Source of the DNA: Flavobacteriaceae bacterium UBA5544
GTDB taxonomy: Bacteria > Bacteroidota > Bacteroidia > Flavobacteriales > Flavobacteriaceae
NCBI GenBank assembly: GCA_002426755.1
Contig: DINI01000010.1
Location: 64,552 to 125,505 of the forward strand
Direction: 5' to 3'
Length of the DNA: 60,954 nt
Part shown: positions 49,743-59,778 of the stretch, one piece after another
Layout: every line of letters begins with the position of its first letter
How positions within the stretch are numbered: the first letter of the stretch is position 1
Notes under the pieces: generated by a model
Seen by the model: the letters and a program-made list of their open reading frames with translations, nothing else
Told to the model about the DNA's origin: nothing
Database searches by the model: none
Translations under genes and position numbers: made by a program

Positions 49743-51233
49743 TTAGTAACCTGGGTTTTGTTGAAGTCCTGGGTTGGCATCCAAAGCCGAAGTTGGAATT
49801 GGAAATAGTTTTCTATAATCTTGAGAAGCCCCTCTGAATTCATTTGGTTGCAAAAAGGTTCCGAAACGAATCATATCTTGTCGACGGTGACCTTCCCAAT
49901 TCAATTCAAAAGTGCGTTCTTTATACACATCCGTTAAGGTTGGATTGTTGTCCAAACCGTTTAAACCTGCCCTTTGTCTCACTTGATCTATAAAGGGTTT
50001 TGCTGCCGAAGGATTTCCCAATTGTACATTACATTCTGCCATCATCAATAAGATATCGGCATAACGATAGATTGGAAAATCATTGGAAGCTCCACCACCA
50101 TCCATAATTCCTGCAGGATAGAATTTTAAGCCACGAATTCCTGCTTGAGGAGCTGCTCCGGGATCATCCAATGAGGTGACATCCATAGAGTAATTGACGC
50201 CTCCTGGTTGTTCTCCGTAAATGAACTGCCTTGTCCGGATATCATTTTCATCAAATTGTAAAAAGTATTGTTTTGGTACAATCGTTCCATTCCAGCCACT
50301 ATATCCGAACACAGCTTGTGCATGAGGGCCAAACAAAGTTCGGACACCATAAATACTTCTCGATACGATATTTACGCTTGCATACATAGCCAAAATAGTT
50401 TCATCACCGGGAAGCACATCTCCAAACAAATCATAATATTGAGACTCAAAGGGACTAGAGGCACTTGCAGCTCCAGAATGTAGCGAAAACCCACCCTCAC
50501 TGATTGTTTGGCATGCATCCAAACAAGCTTGCCATTGTGGAGTGCCCGTATAGACTTCTGCATTGAGATAGACTTTTGCCAAAAGTGCGTAGCCAGCCCA
50601 TTTATTGAATCGGCCGTAATAGTTGCCACCCTTTTCTGGGGATAACAAATCCACATTTTCTGTCAGTTCCGACACGATAAAATTATATACTTCTGTACGG
50701 CTTGCTTGTGGGATTTGATCTACCGTGACATTGTTTTCAGTATAGAATGGGACATTGCCAAAGTCGTCCATCAATAAATAATAAAAGAATGCCCTCAACA
50801 CTTTAGCTTCTGCAATTTTCGAGCTTTCAGCATTCGCATTTTCCAATTGGGCAACTGCTAAATTTGCATTGAAAATGGAACGATACAGCCAATTCCAAGT
50901 ATTGTTAATAATATAATCTGAAGGAAGCCACTCGTGTTTGAACAAACGGGCAAAATCCAATTGCCAGTCACCCGTATTACGGTGTGGAATGACTTGCTCA
51001 TCAGAACTCATACAGTTCATATCATACCAACCGTTGTCTGCGCCAGCATAACCGACACCATCCCAATTTCCAGCGACCTGTGCATAGACTGCCGCAAGTG
51101 CCACATCGGATCCTTCTGGAGTACCGTAAAATTCATTGGCTTCGTACTTGTCATAAACATTCTCGTCTACATCGGTACAGGCCACAAATAGGATACTTAA
51201 GCATCCCAATAGCATTAGTTCTTTTCTTTTCAT
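49743..51233 (-). CDS. susD: SusD/RagB family glycan-binding lipoprotein
   Basis: A 496-residue lipoprotein (signal ending at Cys19 in FVACTDVD). Helical TPR-like SusD fold with family features such as WNWLYRSIFNANLAVAQLENA, RADILLM-type region (here YRYADILLMMAECNVQLG), and the C-terminal SusD domain (RTFELNWEGHRRQDMIRF, FPIPTSALDANPGLQQNPGY). It lids the SusC channel and binds the glucan. It is second in the operon, eight bases after susC. Confidence 0.95.
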   Translation of the reverse strand: MKRKELMLLGCLSILFVACTDVDENVYDKYEANEFYGTPEGSDVALAAVYAQVAGNWDGVGYAGADNGWYDMNCMSSDEQVIPHRNTGDWQLDFARLFKHEWLPSDYIINNTWNWLYRSIFNANLAVAQLENANAESSKIAEAKVLRAFFYYLLMDDFGNVPFYTENNVTVDQIPQASRTEVYNFIVSELTENVDLLSPEKGGNYYGRFNKWAGYALLAKVYLNAEVYTGTPQWQACLDACQTISEGGFSLHSGAASASSPFESQYYDLFGDVLPGDETILAMYASVNIVSRSIYGVRTLFGPHAQAVFGYSGWNGTIVPKQYFLQFDENDIRTRQFIYGEQPGGVNYSMDVTSLDDPGAAPQAGIRGLKFYPAGIMDGGGASNDFPIYRYADILLMMAECNVQLGNPSAAKPFIDQVRQRAGLNGLDNNPTLTDVYKERTFELNWEGHRRQDMIRFGTFLQPNEFRGASQDYRKLFPIPTSALDANPGLQQNPGY

Positions 51234-51241
51234 TTCACTTT

Positions 51242-54200
51242 TTATTTTAATTTCACATCCAATCCAATGACGAAGCTTCGTGTGCGAGGATAAATCCCAT
51301 TATCACCACCAAAACCATTACCACCAGAAAAGTTAAGTTCGGGATCAATACCCGAGTAATCGGTAATAAGTATAAGATTGTTTCCTGTCACAGATAAACG
51401 CACAGAATCCAAATATTTAATGTCTTTAAAATCGAAGGTGTAGCCAGCTGTAAGATTTTCCAATCTCAAGAATGAACCATCTTCCAACCACAGGTCGGAC
51501 CCGTATTGAGAAGTGTATATCCCCAAGCCAACTGCACTCTCCAACACGTTGCTTCTTCCAATATTTTCTAGATAACTTAAACTAGATCGAAGACTGTTGT
51601 AAATCTTATTACCTCCAGAACCTCTCCACAACATGGACACATCCAAATTTTTATATTGAAAGGTTGGGTTGAATGCATAAGTATAAGTTGGCAATGCTGA
51701 CCCTTGAAGCATACGATCTGGGCTCTGGTTACCTTGATCAATGATACCATTACCATCGACATCCAGTACAGTTTCTGCATTGGCATCATCCTTACCAGTA
51801 TGATGTAGAATATTGAAGGTGCCGATAGGTTGCCCTTCGATGAGGTACGAATTTGGCCCCCAAGGGACATAATTGGTATTCAAAGGAACACCGTTGATGC
51901 TACCACTTAATTTTTTAACTTCATTTTTTAGGAAAGATACATTTCCCGCCAAGGTTAAGGTCATGTCATCGGTATCGATCACATCATAGGCTAATGAGAC
52001 TTCCAATCCTTGGTTTAAGATGCTTCCTACGTTAGCTTTAATTGTGCTGTAAGGATATGGAGGTTGAGGTACTGTATAATCAAACAACAGATTGTCGGTA
52101 GTTGCTGTGTAAGCATCAATAGTACCGCGTAAATGACCGTTGAACATTGCAAAGTCTACACCGATATTTGTTTGTTTTTTAGTTTCCCAGCGTAAATCTG
52201 CATTGGCATTTTGTATGACATTGAAATTGGTAATTTGCTCTCCACCGAAATAAGTGACACCAGATCCTCCAACCAATGACAGTGAATTTTGTGGATATAA
52301 ACCTTGTTGATTTCCAGTTACACCATATCCGCCTCGTAATTTCAACTCGTTGAAAATAGTCTGGTTAGCCATAAAAGGCTCTTGATCTATTTGCCATGCC
52401 ACAGAGGCAGAGGGAAAATTTCCCCATTTATTATTTTCTCCAAACACAGAGGATCCATCACGCCTAAAACTCACTGTTAATAAATAACGATCGAGATAAG
52501 AATAGTTGACGCGTCCTAGAAATGAAATTAAGGTACGATCGTTTTTATAAGATGAAATATCACCGGGACGCACACTGGACAAATCGCCTAATTGTAAGGC
52601 GTTATAAGTTGCAATGTTATTGACGAAACCTCTTGCTTGTGCATAATTACCTTGATAGGTTTGATTTTGCCATTCATACAGGCCTAAGGCATTGATGCTA
52701 TGGTCGCCAAATATTTTCTTATATGAAAGGCTGATATTCATCAATTTTTCATTTTGTTTGCTGTTGCTGATGTTGGCAAAGCCGTTTTGATCGATGGCAT
52801 TGGCACTAGTAGATTCAACTGGCAGAAAAAAACCATTGGTATAGTTGGTTTTCCTCCAACTACCGAACCATCCTAATGTCAATCCTTTATACACATCCAG
52901 ATCGGCTTTTAAACTCCCGAAAAGATTGTCTTGCTGTGCTTCATTAATAACCGTTTGTGCAACTGCATAAGGGTTCAGATATTGAAAAACGTTTGGGTCA
53001 TTAAAATAACTACCATCCACATCAAATACAGGATCTGTAGGTCGCATTAAATAAGCATTTGTGATTAAATTTGATGTAAAAGAAGCACGACCAATACTCT
53101 GCACAGTTCCTGTATTATCGATGATACCACTGTTAAGGTTGTAGGTTAAGGTTAAATGGTCGTCCAATGCTTTTTGGGTGGCTACAAGGCGACCAATATA
53201 TTTTTGATTGTTGGAGTTGATGACAACTCCGTCTTGTAGAATGGCACTAATGGAAGCCCGATAGTTAAATTTATCCGTACCTCCTCCAAATGACAAAGTA
53301 TGGCTCTGTGTAATCCCGTTTTGTGTAAGCAAGTTATACCAATCGGTATTGGCGCCATGATTGGCTGAAGCAGGAACACCGGAAAGCTGTGCCTGTGTCC
53401 ACCATTGATTGGCATCGAGCATGTCCAGTTTTTTTGGAATGTAATCTATAGAGGTGCTGCCTACATACTCTAAAGTAGTTCTTCCGGCTTTGTTCTTTTT
53501 AGTGCTGATGATAATCACACCAGCAGCACCTCTTGACCCATAAATTGCAGTTGCGGAAGCATCTTTTAATATGTCCATGCTTGCAATCTCACTTGGCGGA
53601 ATTTGGCTCAATAAATCCATGTTGCCTTGAATCCCGTCCACGACCACCAAAGGATCATTTCCTCCTATTAATGATGAAATGCCTCGTATCCTCACGCTTG
53701 GTGAGCCTCCAGGTTCACTGCCTGTTTGTGTAATATTGACACCGGCCGCTTTTCCTGAAATTAGTTGCAATGGGCTGGTGATGGCACCTTGGTTCATGTC
53801 ATCTTCAGATACAGAAGCCACAGCACCCGTAACGTCTTTACGTTTTGTTGAGCCATAACCTACCACAACGATTTCGTCAAGAGCACTTGCGTCTGGCTCT
53901 AGCGCTATACTACCTAAATTTTCTTTTGCAGTGATTTCTTTGTCTTTGTAACCTACGTAGCTAATAACAATAATGGCATTGCTGTTGGAAACTGTAATGC
54001 TAAATTTTCCATCCAAATCTGCGGCCACTCCATTGCTGGTTCCTTTCTCAATGACATTTGCGCCCAGAAGCGGCATCCCGTTTTCATCCACCACTTGCCC
54101 TGTGACAGTCAATTGTTGAATTTTGGGATGGATTATTGTTTTCTTGTTTACATCGTTTGATGGCAAATAATTGTAGGCATACATTGATGTTGTTCCTGAT

Positions 54201-54295
54201 AATAATAGGACACACACCCATGTGAATTTTAGTGGCTGTAGAATGAGATTGATAAATACTCCCTTTTTCATGTGTTGCAGATGAATTTTTTGCAT
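51242..54295 (-). CDS. susC: SusC/RagA TonB-dependent glucan importer
   Basis: A 1017-residue outer-membrane transporter. Either the first ATG (54295) or the one at residue 9 (54271) may be used; a signal peptide follows (about 22-45). It has a carboxypeptidase-like N-terminal domain (about 62-140, VTGQVVDENGMPLLGANV), the SusC signature VVGYGSTKRKDVTGAV before the plug (about 150-265), then a 22-stranded barrel to the end. It takes up large maltodextrins with SusD. First gene of the operon, with promoter elements upstream. Confidence 0.96.
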   Translation of the reverse strand: MQKIHLQHMKKGVFINLILQPLKFTWVCVLLLSGTTSMYAYNYLPSNDVNKKTIIHPKIQQLTVTGQVVDENGMPLLGANVIEKGTSNGVAADLDGKFSITVSNSNAIIVISYVGYKDKEITAKENLGSIALEPDASALDEIVVVGYGSTKRKDVTGAVASVSEDDMNQGAITSPLQLISGKAAGVNITQTGSEPGGSPSVRIRGISSLIGGNDPLVVVDGIQGNMDLLSQIPPSEIASMDILKDASATAIYGSRGAAGVIIISTKKNKAGRTTLEYVGSTSIDYIPKKLDMLDANQWWTQAQLSGVPASANHGANTDWYNLLTQNGITQSHTLSFGGGTDKFNYRASISAILQDGVVINSNNQKYIGRLVATQKALDDHLTLTYNLNSGIIDNTGTVQSIGRASFTSNLITNAYLMRPTDPVFDVDGSYFNDPNVFQYLNPYAVAQTVINEAQQDNLFGSLKADLDVYKGLTLGWFGSWRKTNYTNGFFLPVESTSANAIDQNGFANISNSKQNEKLMNISLSYKKIFGDHSINALGLYEWQNQTYQGNYAQARGFVNNIATYNALQLGDLSSVRPGDISSYKNDRTLISFLGRVNYSYLDRYLLTVSFRRDGSSVFGENNKWGNFPSASVAWQIDQEPFMANQTIFNELKLRGGYGVTGNQQGLYPQNSLSLVGGSGVTYFGGEQITNFNVIQNANADLRWETKKQTNIGVDFAMFNGHLRGTIDAYTATTDNLLFDYTVPQPPYPYSTIKANVGSILNQGLEVSLAYDVIDTDDMTLTLAGNVSFLKNEVKKLSGSINGVPLNTNYVPWGPNSYLIEGQPIGTFNILHHTGKDDANAETVLDVDGNGIIDQGNQSPDRMLQGSALPTYTYAFNPTFQYKNLDVSMLWRGSGGNKIYNSLRSSLSYLENIGRSNVLESAVGLGIYTSQYGSDLWLEDGSFLRLENLTAGYTFDFKDIKYLDSVRLSVTGNNLILITDYSGIDPELNFSGGNGFGGDNGIYPRTRSFVIGLDVKLK

Positions 54296-54373
54296 CGAGC
54301 TTGAGTGTTAGATAGAATGATTTGTAAACTTGTTAAAGAACATTAATTTTAAGATAACATTTGCGTAACATTC

Positions 54374-54381
54374 CAAAAATA
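54374..54381 (-). promoter_or_regulatory. Bacteroidota -7 element for the sus operon
   Basis: On the minus strand TATTTTTG matches TAnnTTTG, about 79 bases before the susC start. No TTG in the preferred spacing was found. Confidence 0.5.
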
Positions 54382-54536
54382 GATACAACTTCATCTTAAA
54401 TAAAAAATACTTACTTAAAATCAAGAAATATTATTATAAATTTTAATCACATTATTTTGTAAATCATTTAATTACAAAATTTTTATCGAGTTATAAATCA
54501 AGATACATTTTTTAAAAATCAAGATTGATTTTATGT

Positions 54537-54544
54537 TATATTTG
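54537..54544 (+). promoter_or_regulatory. Bacteroidota -7 element for susR
   Basis: TATATTTG matches TAnnTTTG exactly, 84 bases before the ATG at 54629. The third AAATCAAGA copy ends 12 bases upstream of it, within the -33 region. Confidence 0.55.
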
Positions 54545-54628
54545 TAAGTATTGGGTGTGTTTTTTAGAAGATGCATAAAAATTATCTACTGTTATTTTAT
54601 TATTAACATTTTAATCTTAAAATATTAA

Positions 54629-56248
54629 ATGAAATTCATTGTATTGTTGTTTGGTTTATTGATTATGAATTCTGTTCAGGCATTCCAGTTGGATTCCACA
54701 TTGCAAAAATTAGAACAGGCTATCACCAATAAAGACATTTACATTCATCAAAAGTATGACCGCATTGCAGCCATAAAAAAAGAACTGGGAAAGCATGTCT
54801 ATTACGAGGATAACCAACAAATTTATGAGGACTATCTGACACTGTTTAAAGAGTACCAATCTTTTAATTATGACTCCGCTTACTATTATTTGGAACAGGC
54901 CAAATCGAAAGCATTTCTTTTGAAAGATACCTTAAAGATTTCAAGGGCTAAAATCAAAGAAGGCTTTGTGCTCATGTCATCTGGTCTCTTCAAGGAGGCG
55001 ATCGATACATTAGAAAGTATTACTCTAGACATATTGCCAGACCCTTACAAATTTGAATATTATGCCGTAAAAGCTAGAACATTTTACGATTTGGCGGATT
55101 ACACCCGGGACAATCGTTTTAGTGATAATTACATTCAAAAAGGAAATGAATTTCTCCATCAGGCTTTAAGGTATGTCGAACCTAATTCGAATGAATATTG
55201 GAACACAGAAAGCTTAAACCGATTAAAACATAGTGATTGGAAGGGTGCCCAACAGGCTTTTATGTATTGGTTGCAACATTATGATTTACCGGCGCATTAT
55301 GAAGCTATTGCAACATCTTCACTGGCTTATGTTTATTCTGTGCAAGGCGATAATGATAAGAATCTAGAATACTTGGCGCGTGCTGCCATTGCTGATATTG
55401 AAAGCGCCACCAAAGAAACGGTGGCCTTGCGGAATTTAGCCAGTGAACTTTTTAAACTGGGAGACTTAAAGAAAGCTAATCATTATATTAGCTTGGCCAT
55501 GGAAGATGCCACTTTTTATAATGCTAGGCATCGCAAAATGGAAATATCTTCCATCCTCCCAATCATCGAAAAAGCACAAATTCAAAAAACCGAAAGGCAA
55601 AAAAACACTTTAAAGTGGATTGTCATTGCCCTCTCTGTCTTGGCAATTCTTGTGGTCATCTTTCTTATCATTATTTTCAAACAGCTAAAAGCACGAAATG
55701 CCTCCAGGCGTATCTTATCCGAATCTAATTTAAAGCTTCAAGAACTCAACAATAATTTAAAGGAAGTAGATAGCATTAAACAGGAATATATCACTTATTT
55801 CTTGAAAGTGACCTCTGGTTTTATTCATAGAATTGATCAGCTTCAAAAAAGTACTTTACAAAAAATCATAGCAAAACGTCCAGAAGAAGTGGTGCAGATT
55901 CTTAAAAAATATAGTGTCAAAAAAGCAAGAGCTCACCTTTTTCAACAATTTGATGAGGTCTTCTTGAAACTGTTCCCAACTTTTAAGGAAGATTATTTTA
56001 ATCTTTTTCCAGAAAAAGAGCGTGTCCTTCTCAATAATGAAGACACACTGAATAACGAATTGCGCATCTTTGCATTGTATCGATTAGGTGTTCAGGACAG
56101 TAATCAAGTAGCCGATTTTTTGGAGTTATCGGTGGCTACAATTTATTCTTATAAAACGCGTATTAAAAGCAAATCCAATTATAAAGACAATTTTGAGGAG
56201 AAGATTATGGAAATCAAGCAATACGAAAACAAAAAAGTCAATAAATAA
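54629..56248 (+). CDS. susR: SusR-like membrane regulator of starch utilisation
   Basis: A 539-residue protein. A signal-like N-terminus (about 1-19, MNSVQAFQ) precedes a helical TPR-like sensor region (about 20-325), then one membrane helix (330-350). A coiled-coil (about 355-385) and a C-terminal DNA-binding part follow, with the helix-turn-helix near 488-515 (DSNQVADFLELSVATIYSYK). This is the layout of SusR, the maltose-sensing activator of the sus operon in Bacteroides. Here the sensor lies in the periplasm and the DNA-binding end in the cytoplasm. It is divergent from susC, across the control region. Maltose sensing is inferred from family and context. Confidence 0.85.
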   Translation: MKFIVLLFGLLIMNSVQAFQLDSTLQKLEQAITNKDIYIHQKYDRIAAIKKELGKHVYYEDNQQIYEDYLTLFKEYQSFNYDSAYYYLEQAKSKAFLLKDTLKISRAKIKEGFVLMSSGLFKEAIDTLESITLDILPDPYKFEYYAVKARTFYDLADYTRDNRFSDNYIQKGNEFLHQALRYVEPNSNEYWNTESLNRLKHSDWKGAQQAFMYWLQHYDLPAHYEAIATSSLAYVYSVQGDNDKNLEYLARAAIADIESATKETVALRNLASELFKLGDLKKANHYISLAMEDATFYNARHRKMEISSILPIIEKAQIQKTERQKNTLKWIVIALSVLAILVVIFLIIIFKQLKARNASRRILSESNLKLQELNNNLKEVDSIKQEYITYFLKVTSGFIHRIDQLQKSTLQKIIAKRPEEVVQILKKYSVKKARAHLFQQFDEVFLKLFPTFKEDYFNLFPEKERVLLNNEDTLNNELRIFALYRLGVQDSNQVADFLELSVATIYSYKTRIKSKSNYKDNFEEKIMEIKQYENKKVNK

Positions 56249-56271
56249 TTCGTTTTTTCTCTTTGAAAAAT

Positions 56272-56859
56272 TTAGTGTTTAAGACCATCCACATAGAGTT
56301 TGCTTGCCTCTTCAAGCGAGATGAGTTCTAATTTGTCGGATTCCTCACTTTTGATTTTCCTGTTAAAAACATAGGATTTACCATTCCATGTCCAAACAGC
56401 AAAGACAAAACCAGGACCCTGAATCATCATATCGGTAAACCCCTGATGTTTTGATGGCATAAACGTTAGAAAGCCTGGAAACCCTAAATTTTCTTCGTAT
56501 TTCCCGCTTTTATTTTTGATATATAAAATGGTGCTAGCTCCTGCGGCCCCTGAAGTGTAACTGTTGCCGAACACCAACCCGATTTCCTCGACACCGTCAT
56601 TATTAATGTCCACAGGATGGATATATACATCAAAGGGGAATTGGGCCGCATATTGATCATTTTTGTAATGAAATTGCGTCCCATTTTTCGCGACTTGAAA
56701 ATTGGTTAATTCAAATAGCTGATTCTTTTCGGTATTTGTGGCCATACAGGTCACATCTTTAAATAATAGTGCCGCACCTTTAGATAATGGCACTTTTTGA
56801 GCTTGGATTAGATTGCTGGAGACCATGAGCACCACGCAACAAAAAACGATTGATTTCAT
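56272..56859 (-). CDS. secreted hypothetical protein with FG-GAP/EF-hand-like loop
   Basis: A 195-residue protein with a signal peptide (about 1-20, SNLIQAQK). The mature part contains DINNDGVEEIGLVF (97-110 region), a loop of the type seen in FG-GAP/VCBS-like and Ca-binding repeats, then beta hairpins. I cannot name a family. It converges with susR and precedes the OmpA gene, with no clear functional link. Confidence 0.55.
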   Translation of the reverse strand: MKSIVFCCVVLMVSSNLIQAQKVPLSKGAALLFKDVTCMATNTEKNQLFELTNFQVAKNGTQFHYKNDQYAAQFPFDVYIHPVDINNDGVEEIGLVFGNSYTSGAAGASTILYIKNKSGKYEENLGFPGFLTFMPSKHQGFTDMMIQGPGFVFAVWTWNGKSYVFNRKIKSEESDKLELISLEEASKLYVDGLKH

Positions 56860-56938
56860 TGAAATGTGATATTAGGATTAAAGAATTAAGTGACTACTAT
56901 TTCCCAGCAGCATTAAGCCTGAACCAATTTCATTTGTG

Positions 56939-58816
56939 TTATTTCAAAATCAAAAACTCACAACGTCTATTTATAGAATGTTCTTCTTCTGTGCAATTAT
57001 CGCCACATTTAACCAATGGCTGACTTTCTCCATAACCTTTGGATCGCAAACGTCGTCTATCAATACCATTTTCTACCAAATATTCTAAAGTGGCAGCAGC
57101 TCTGTTTCTTGAGAGACGTAGGTTGTATTCTTCAGACGCTCGGTTATCGGTATGCGCACCTAACTGAATTTCCATTCGGTCATATTTCTTAAGTAGGTTT
57201 ACCAACACGTCCAAAGTTCTAGCGGCTTGTGGTTTGATGTCCCATTTGTTAAAATCAAAATAGATGTTTTCCAATTCAATATATATATAGCCATCGTCTT
57301 TGGTGACCACGATGTCTTCTGCATCATCATAGGATTCGATTTCCAATTCAATGTTGAATTCGATTCTACCATCATCATTCGTGACAAGTTCTTCGGTGGT
57401 AGGGATGTAAAAATCGCGATACGCTTCAATTTTATAGGTTTTGTTTGGTTCCGTGTTAAATACGTATTCAGCATCTTCACCTACGACCATTTGGCCCACC
57501 ATAGTTCCTTGTTCATCAAATAATGTGACGGTGGTGCCGGGTAATAAGTTTTTGCTGTTTTTATCTCGGATATCACCTGTAACAATAAAACGTCTTGGAT
57601 TTTCTTTTCTAGTGAAGGCATACAGATTGTCACCTAAATCGCGATTGGATGACAGATATCCTGTTTGCTCTTCTTCATTTAGGACATAGGCAAAGTCGTC
57701 CATACCAGTATTGATAGTTTCGCCGAGGTTTAAGGGTTTTGAATAAAAGCCATCATATATTTTGCTCATAAAAATGTCCAGTCCACCTAAACCTTGATGT
57801 CCATCGGAGGCAAAATAGAGGGTTTGTTCAGAATCTATAAATGGAAACTGTTCTCGGTGTTTGGTGTTTATGGTTGGGCCCATATTGACTGGTTCACCGA
57901 ATGTATCTCCTGTTATATTAACAACATAGATGTCAAAGGATCCCAAAGTTCCAGGCATATCACTTGAAAAATATAATCTCGTCTCGTCCTTGTTCAACAT
58001 TGGGTGTTGAGTAGAATACGTATCGCTAGAAAATGGCAGGACCGTGATGTTAGTCCATTTGCCATCTACCAATTCTGCTTTGTATAATTTTACTGTTGCT
58101 ATTTCTATTTCATCGATAAGAACTCGTTTGTCATTAGTCCTTGAAAAATACATCGTCTTTCCATCCGAAGTAAATGTGGCATTGCTTTCATGCGTTTTAC
58201 TATTGATACTATCTGAAAATGGCTTAATGTCTTTTAATTCTTTGTTGATGGACACATTCGCTTCATAAAGGTCCAAATAAGGTTTTTGATTCCAGTTATA
58301 GGTGGGGTTTTTACTATTGCGGTATGAAGCAAATACCACTTTATCACCATAAAAATTTAAGCCAAAGTCCCCTGTCGAGGTGTTTTCGGTCATTCGTTTA
58401 ATCTCGTAATTGTAAGGGACAATCTTATTGAGGTTCTCTTTGAATTTTTTTGTATCAACAGCATATCCCAAATATTTACCCATTATTTTGTCTCCTCCTT
58501 CATAATCTCCAATGGCACTCAAGGAATTGGCATATCTGAACAATACTTCTGGCGGCACACTATCTTTGTATGTAATGTACAAATTGGTATAGGGAGTTCT
58601 GGCCAAGGACATTTGAGAATTGTAGTAATAGCAATCCCCTAGATTTTGAAGCACTTCTTTCGTAGGCTCTAGCTGTTCGTACATCGCGGCGGCTTCGACA
58701 TACGATTTTTCAGCAAAAAGCTTATCTGCCTTCTTTAAGGTAGCTCTTTGCGCAAAAGTGGACCAACCAGTCGCTAGAATTACTATAAAGAGATAGGCCT
58801 TTTTCATGTGATTCAT
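56939..58816 (-). CDS. OmpA family protein with TPR and PD40 repeats
   Basis: A 625-residue envelope protein from ATG 58816. An ATG at 58807 also works; a longer frame from 58843 would overlap the porP gene. After the signal (about 5-22, GWSTFAQR) come TPR-like helices (about 25-130), a PD40 propeller (about 150-400, with SDGKTMYFS and RLYFSSD), a carboxypeptidase-like domain (about 425-500), and a C-terminal OmpA peptidoglycan-binding domain (518-625, DFNKWDIKP, LGAHTDNRASEEYN and RSKGYGESQP). This matches the OmpA partner found next to PorP/SprF and T9SS type B proteins. It anchors the system to peptidoglycan. Confidence 0.9.
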   Translation of the reverse strand: MNHMKKAYLFIVILATGWSTFAQRATLKKADKLFAEKSYVEAAAMYEQLEPTKEVLQNLGDCYYYNSQMSLARTPYTNLYITYKDSVPPEVLFRYANSLSAIGDYEGGDKIMGKYLGYAVDTKKFKENLNKIVPYNYEIKRMTENTSTGDFGLNFYGDKVVFASYRNSKNPTYNWNQKPYLDLYEANVSINKELKDIKPFSDSINSKTHESNATFTSDGKTMYFSRTNDKRVLIDEIEIATVKLYKAELVDGKWTNITVLPFSSDTYSTQHPMLNKDETRLYFSSDMPGTLGSFDIYVVNITGDTFGEPVNMGPTINTKHREQFPFIDSEQTLYFASDGHQGLGGLDIFMSKIYDGFYSKPLNLGETINTGMDDFAYVLNEEEQTGYLSSNRDLGDNLYAFTRKENPRRFIVTGDIRDKNSKNLLPGTTVTLFDEQGTMVGQMVVGEDAEYVFNTEPNKTYKIEAYRDFYIPTTEELVTNDDGRIEFNIELEIESYDDAEDIVVTKDDGYIYIELENIYFDFNKWDIKPQAARTLDVLVNLLKKYDRMEIQLGAHTDNRASEEYNLRLSRNRAAATLEYLVENGIDRRRLRSKGYGESQPLVKCGDNCTEEEHSINRRCEFLILK

Positions 58817-58817
58817 A

Positions 58818-59762
58818 TTAGAAAAATCTTGGCGATTTATCATATCCTTTTTTCTTTACTATTCTATTTAAATCAAATAACATAATGACTTCATGTGTAC
58901 CAGAGTTGAATTTACCTAAATTACTAATGGTTCTATCATAGGCATATCCTACCCGAAAATCTTCTGAAATATTAAAACCAATCATAAAACTATAGGAATC
59001 ACTCCATCTATAGGCAGTTCCTAACTCCACCATTTCATCAATAAGGACGTTTGCTGACACATCTAATGAAAGTGGTGCACCAATAACCGACTTTGCCATA
59101 AAGGCAGGCTTCAATTTCAGGTTCTCGTTAAGGTTGAAAACATAACCACCGGTCAAGAATAGGTGTAATTCTTCTGCTCCAGCTGCCACAATGCCACTAT
59201 CGTTATCTAGATGTTTCGATTTTAATAAATTTGGAGCCGATAGGCCAACATAATACTGTTCACCAAAATAAAATGCTCCGATTCCTATATTTGGGAACGT
59301 TTTGCTTAAGTTAGATGCAAAGGCAGCATCTGGTAAAGGATCAGAATATACAAAGCCGTTGAAGTTAGTGCTAAAAAATGTCGCGCCTGCCTTTATACCA
59401 AATGAAAGCTTGTTTTTTTCACTTACTGGAATCACGTAAGCAATATCGGCATACGCATTAGTTTCTTTGACCACATCACCAATTTGATCGTGTACGATGG
59501 AGATGCCTCCCTCCAATCTATTTGCAATAGAAGTATGTGCGAAAAATGATCCCGTAGTGGGACCTCCAACTGAACCAACCCATTGGGCTCTATAAATAGC
59601 TCCCAGTTTGATGGTTCCAGGAGCATCTACAGCATAAGCAGGGTTGATGACGCTCATATTGTACATATATTGGGTATATTGAGGATCTTGCTGGGACATA
59701 GCCGCAAATCCTATCAACCAAATGACAGCGTTAATACTATATTTTATGAATTGCTTTGTCAT
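58818..59762 (-). CDS. PorP/SprF family T9SS outer-membrane protein
   Basis: A 314-residue outer-membrane barrel. The signal peptide ends around residue 22 (GFAAMSQQ). It has the family start DPQYTQYMYNMSVINPAYA and a barrel of amphipathic strands, ending IVKKKGYD. Relatives attach T9SS type B surface proteins. It sits between a type B surface protein gene (upstream, 16 bp) and the OmpA gene (downstream), an arrangement repeated in many flavobacteria. Confidence 0.93.
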   Translation of the reverse strand: MTKQFIKYSINAVIWLIGFAAMSQQDPQYTQYMYNMSVINPAYAVDAPGTIKLGAIYRAQWVGSVGGPTTGSFFAHTSIANRLEGGISIVHDQIGDVVKETNAYADIAYVIPVSEKNKLSFGIKAGATFFSTNFNGFVYSDPLPDAAFASNLSKTFPNIGIGAFYFGEQYYVGLSAPNLLKSKHLDNDSGIVAAGAEELHLFLTGGYVFNLNENLKLKPAFMAKSVIGAPLSLDVSANVLIDEMVELGTAYRWSDSYSFMIGFNISEDFRVGYAYDRTISNLGKFNSGTHEVIMLFDLNRIVKKKGYDKSPRFF

Positions 59763-59778
59763 AATTTTTATACGTCTA

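Larger units (their letters stand above)
54296..54628. promoter_or_regulatory. susC-susR divergent control region with dyad and repeated 9-mers
   Basis: The 333-bp region holds outward promoters on both strands (54374-54381 minus, 54537-54544 plus). Near its midpoint is a perfect dyad ATTTTGTAA (54454-54462) / TTACAAAAT (54472-54480) with a nine-base centre. The 9-mer AAATCAAGA occurs three times in the same direction (54418-54426, 54495-54503, 54516-54524), with copies two and three exactly 21 bp apart. These are candidate SusR sites. Confidence 0.55.

Noticed and set aside
54418..54524. AAATCAAGA repeats as chance A+T-rich sequence
   Set aside because: Kept as a finding because two copies are exactly 21 bp apart and flank a perfect dyad, but the A+T-rich background makes chance possible.
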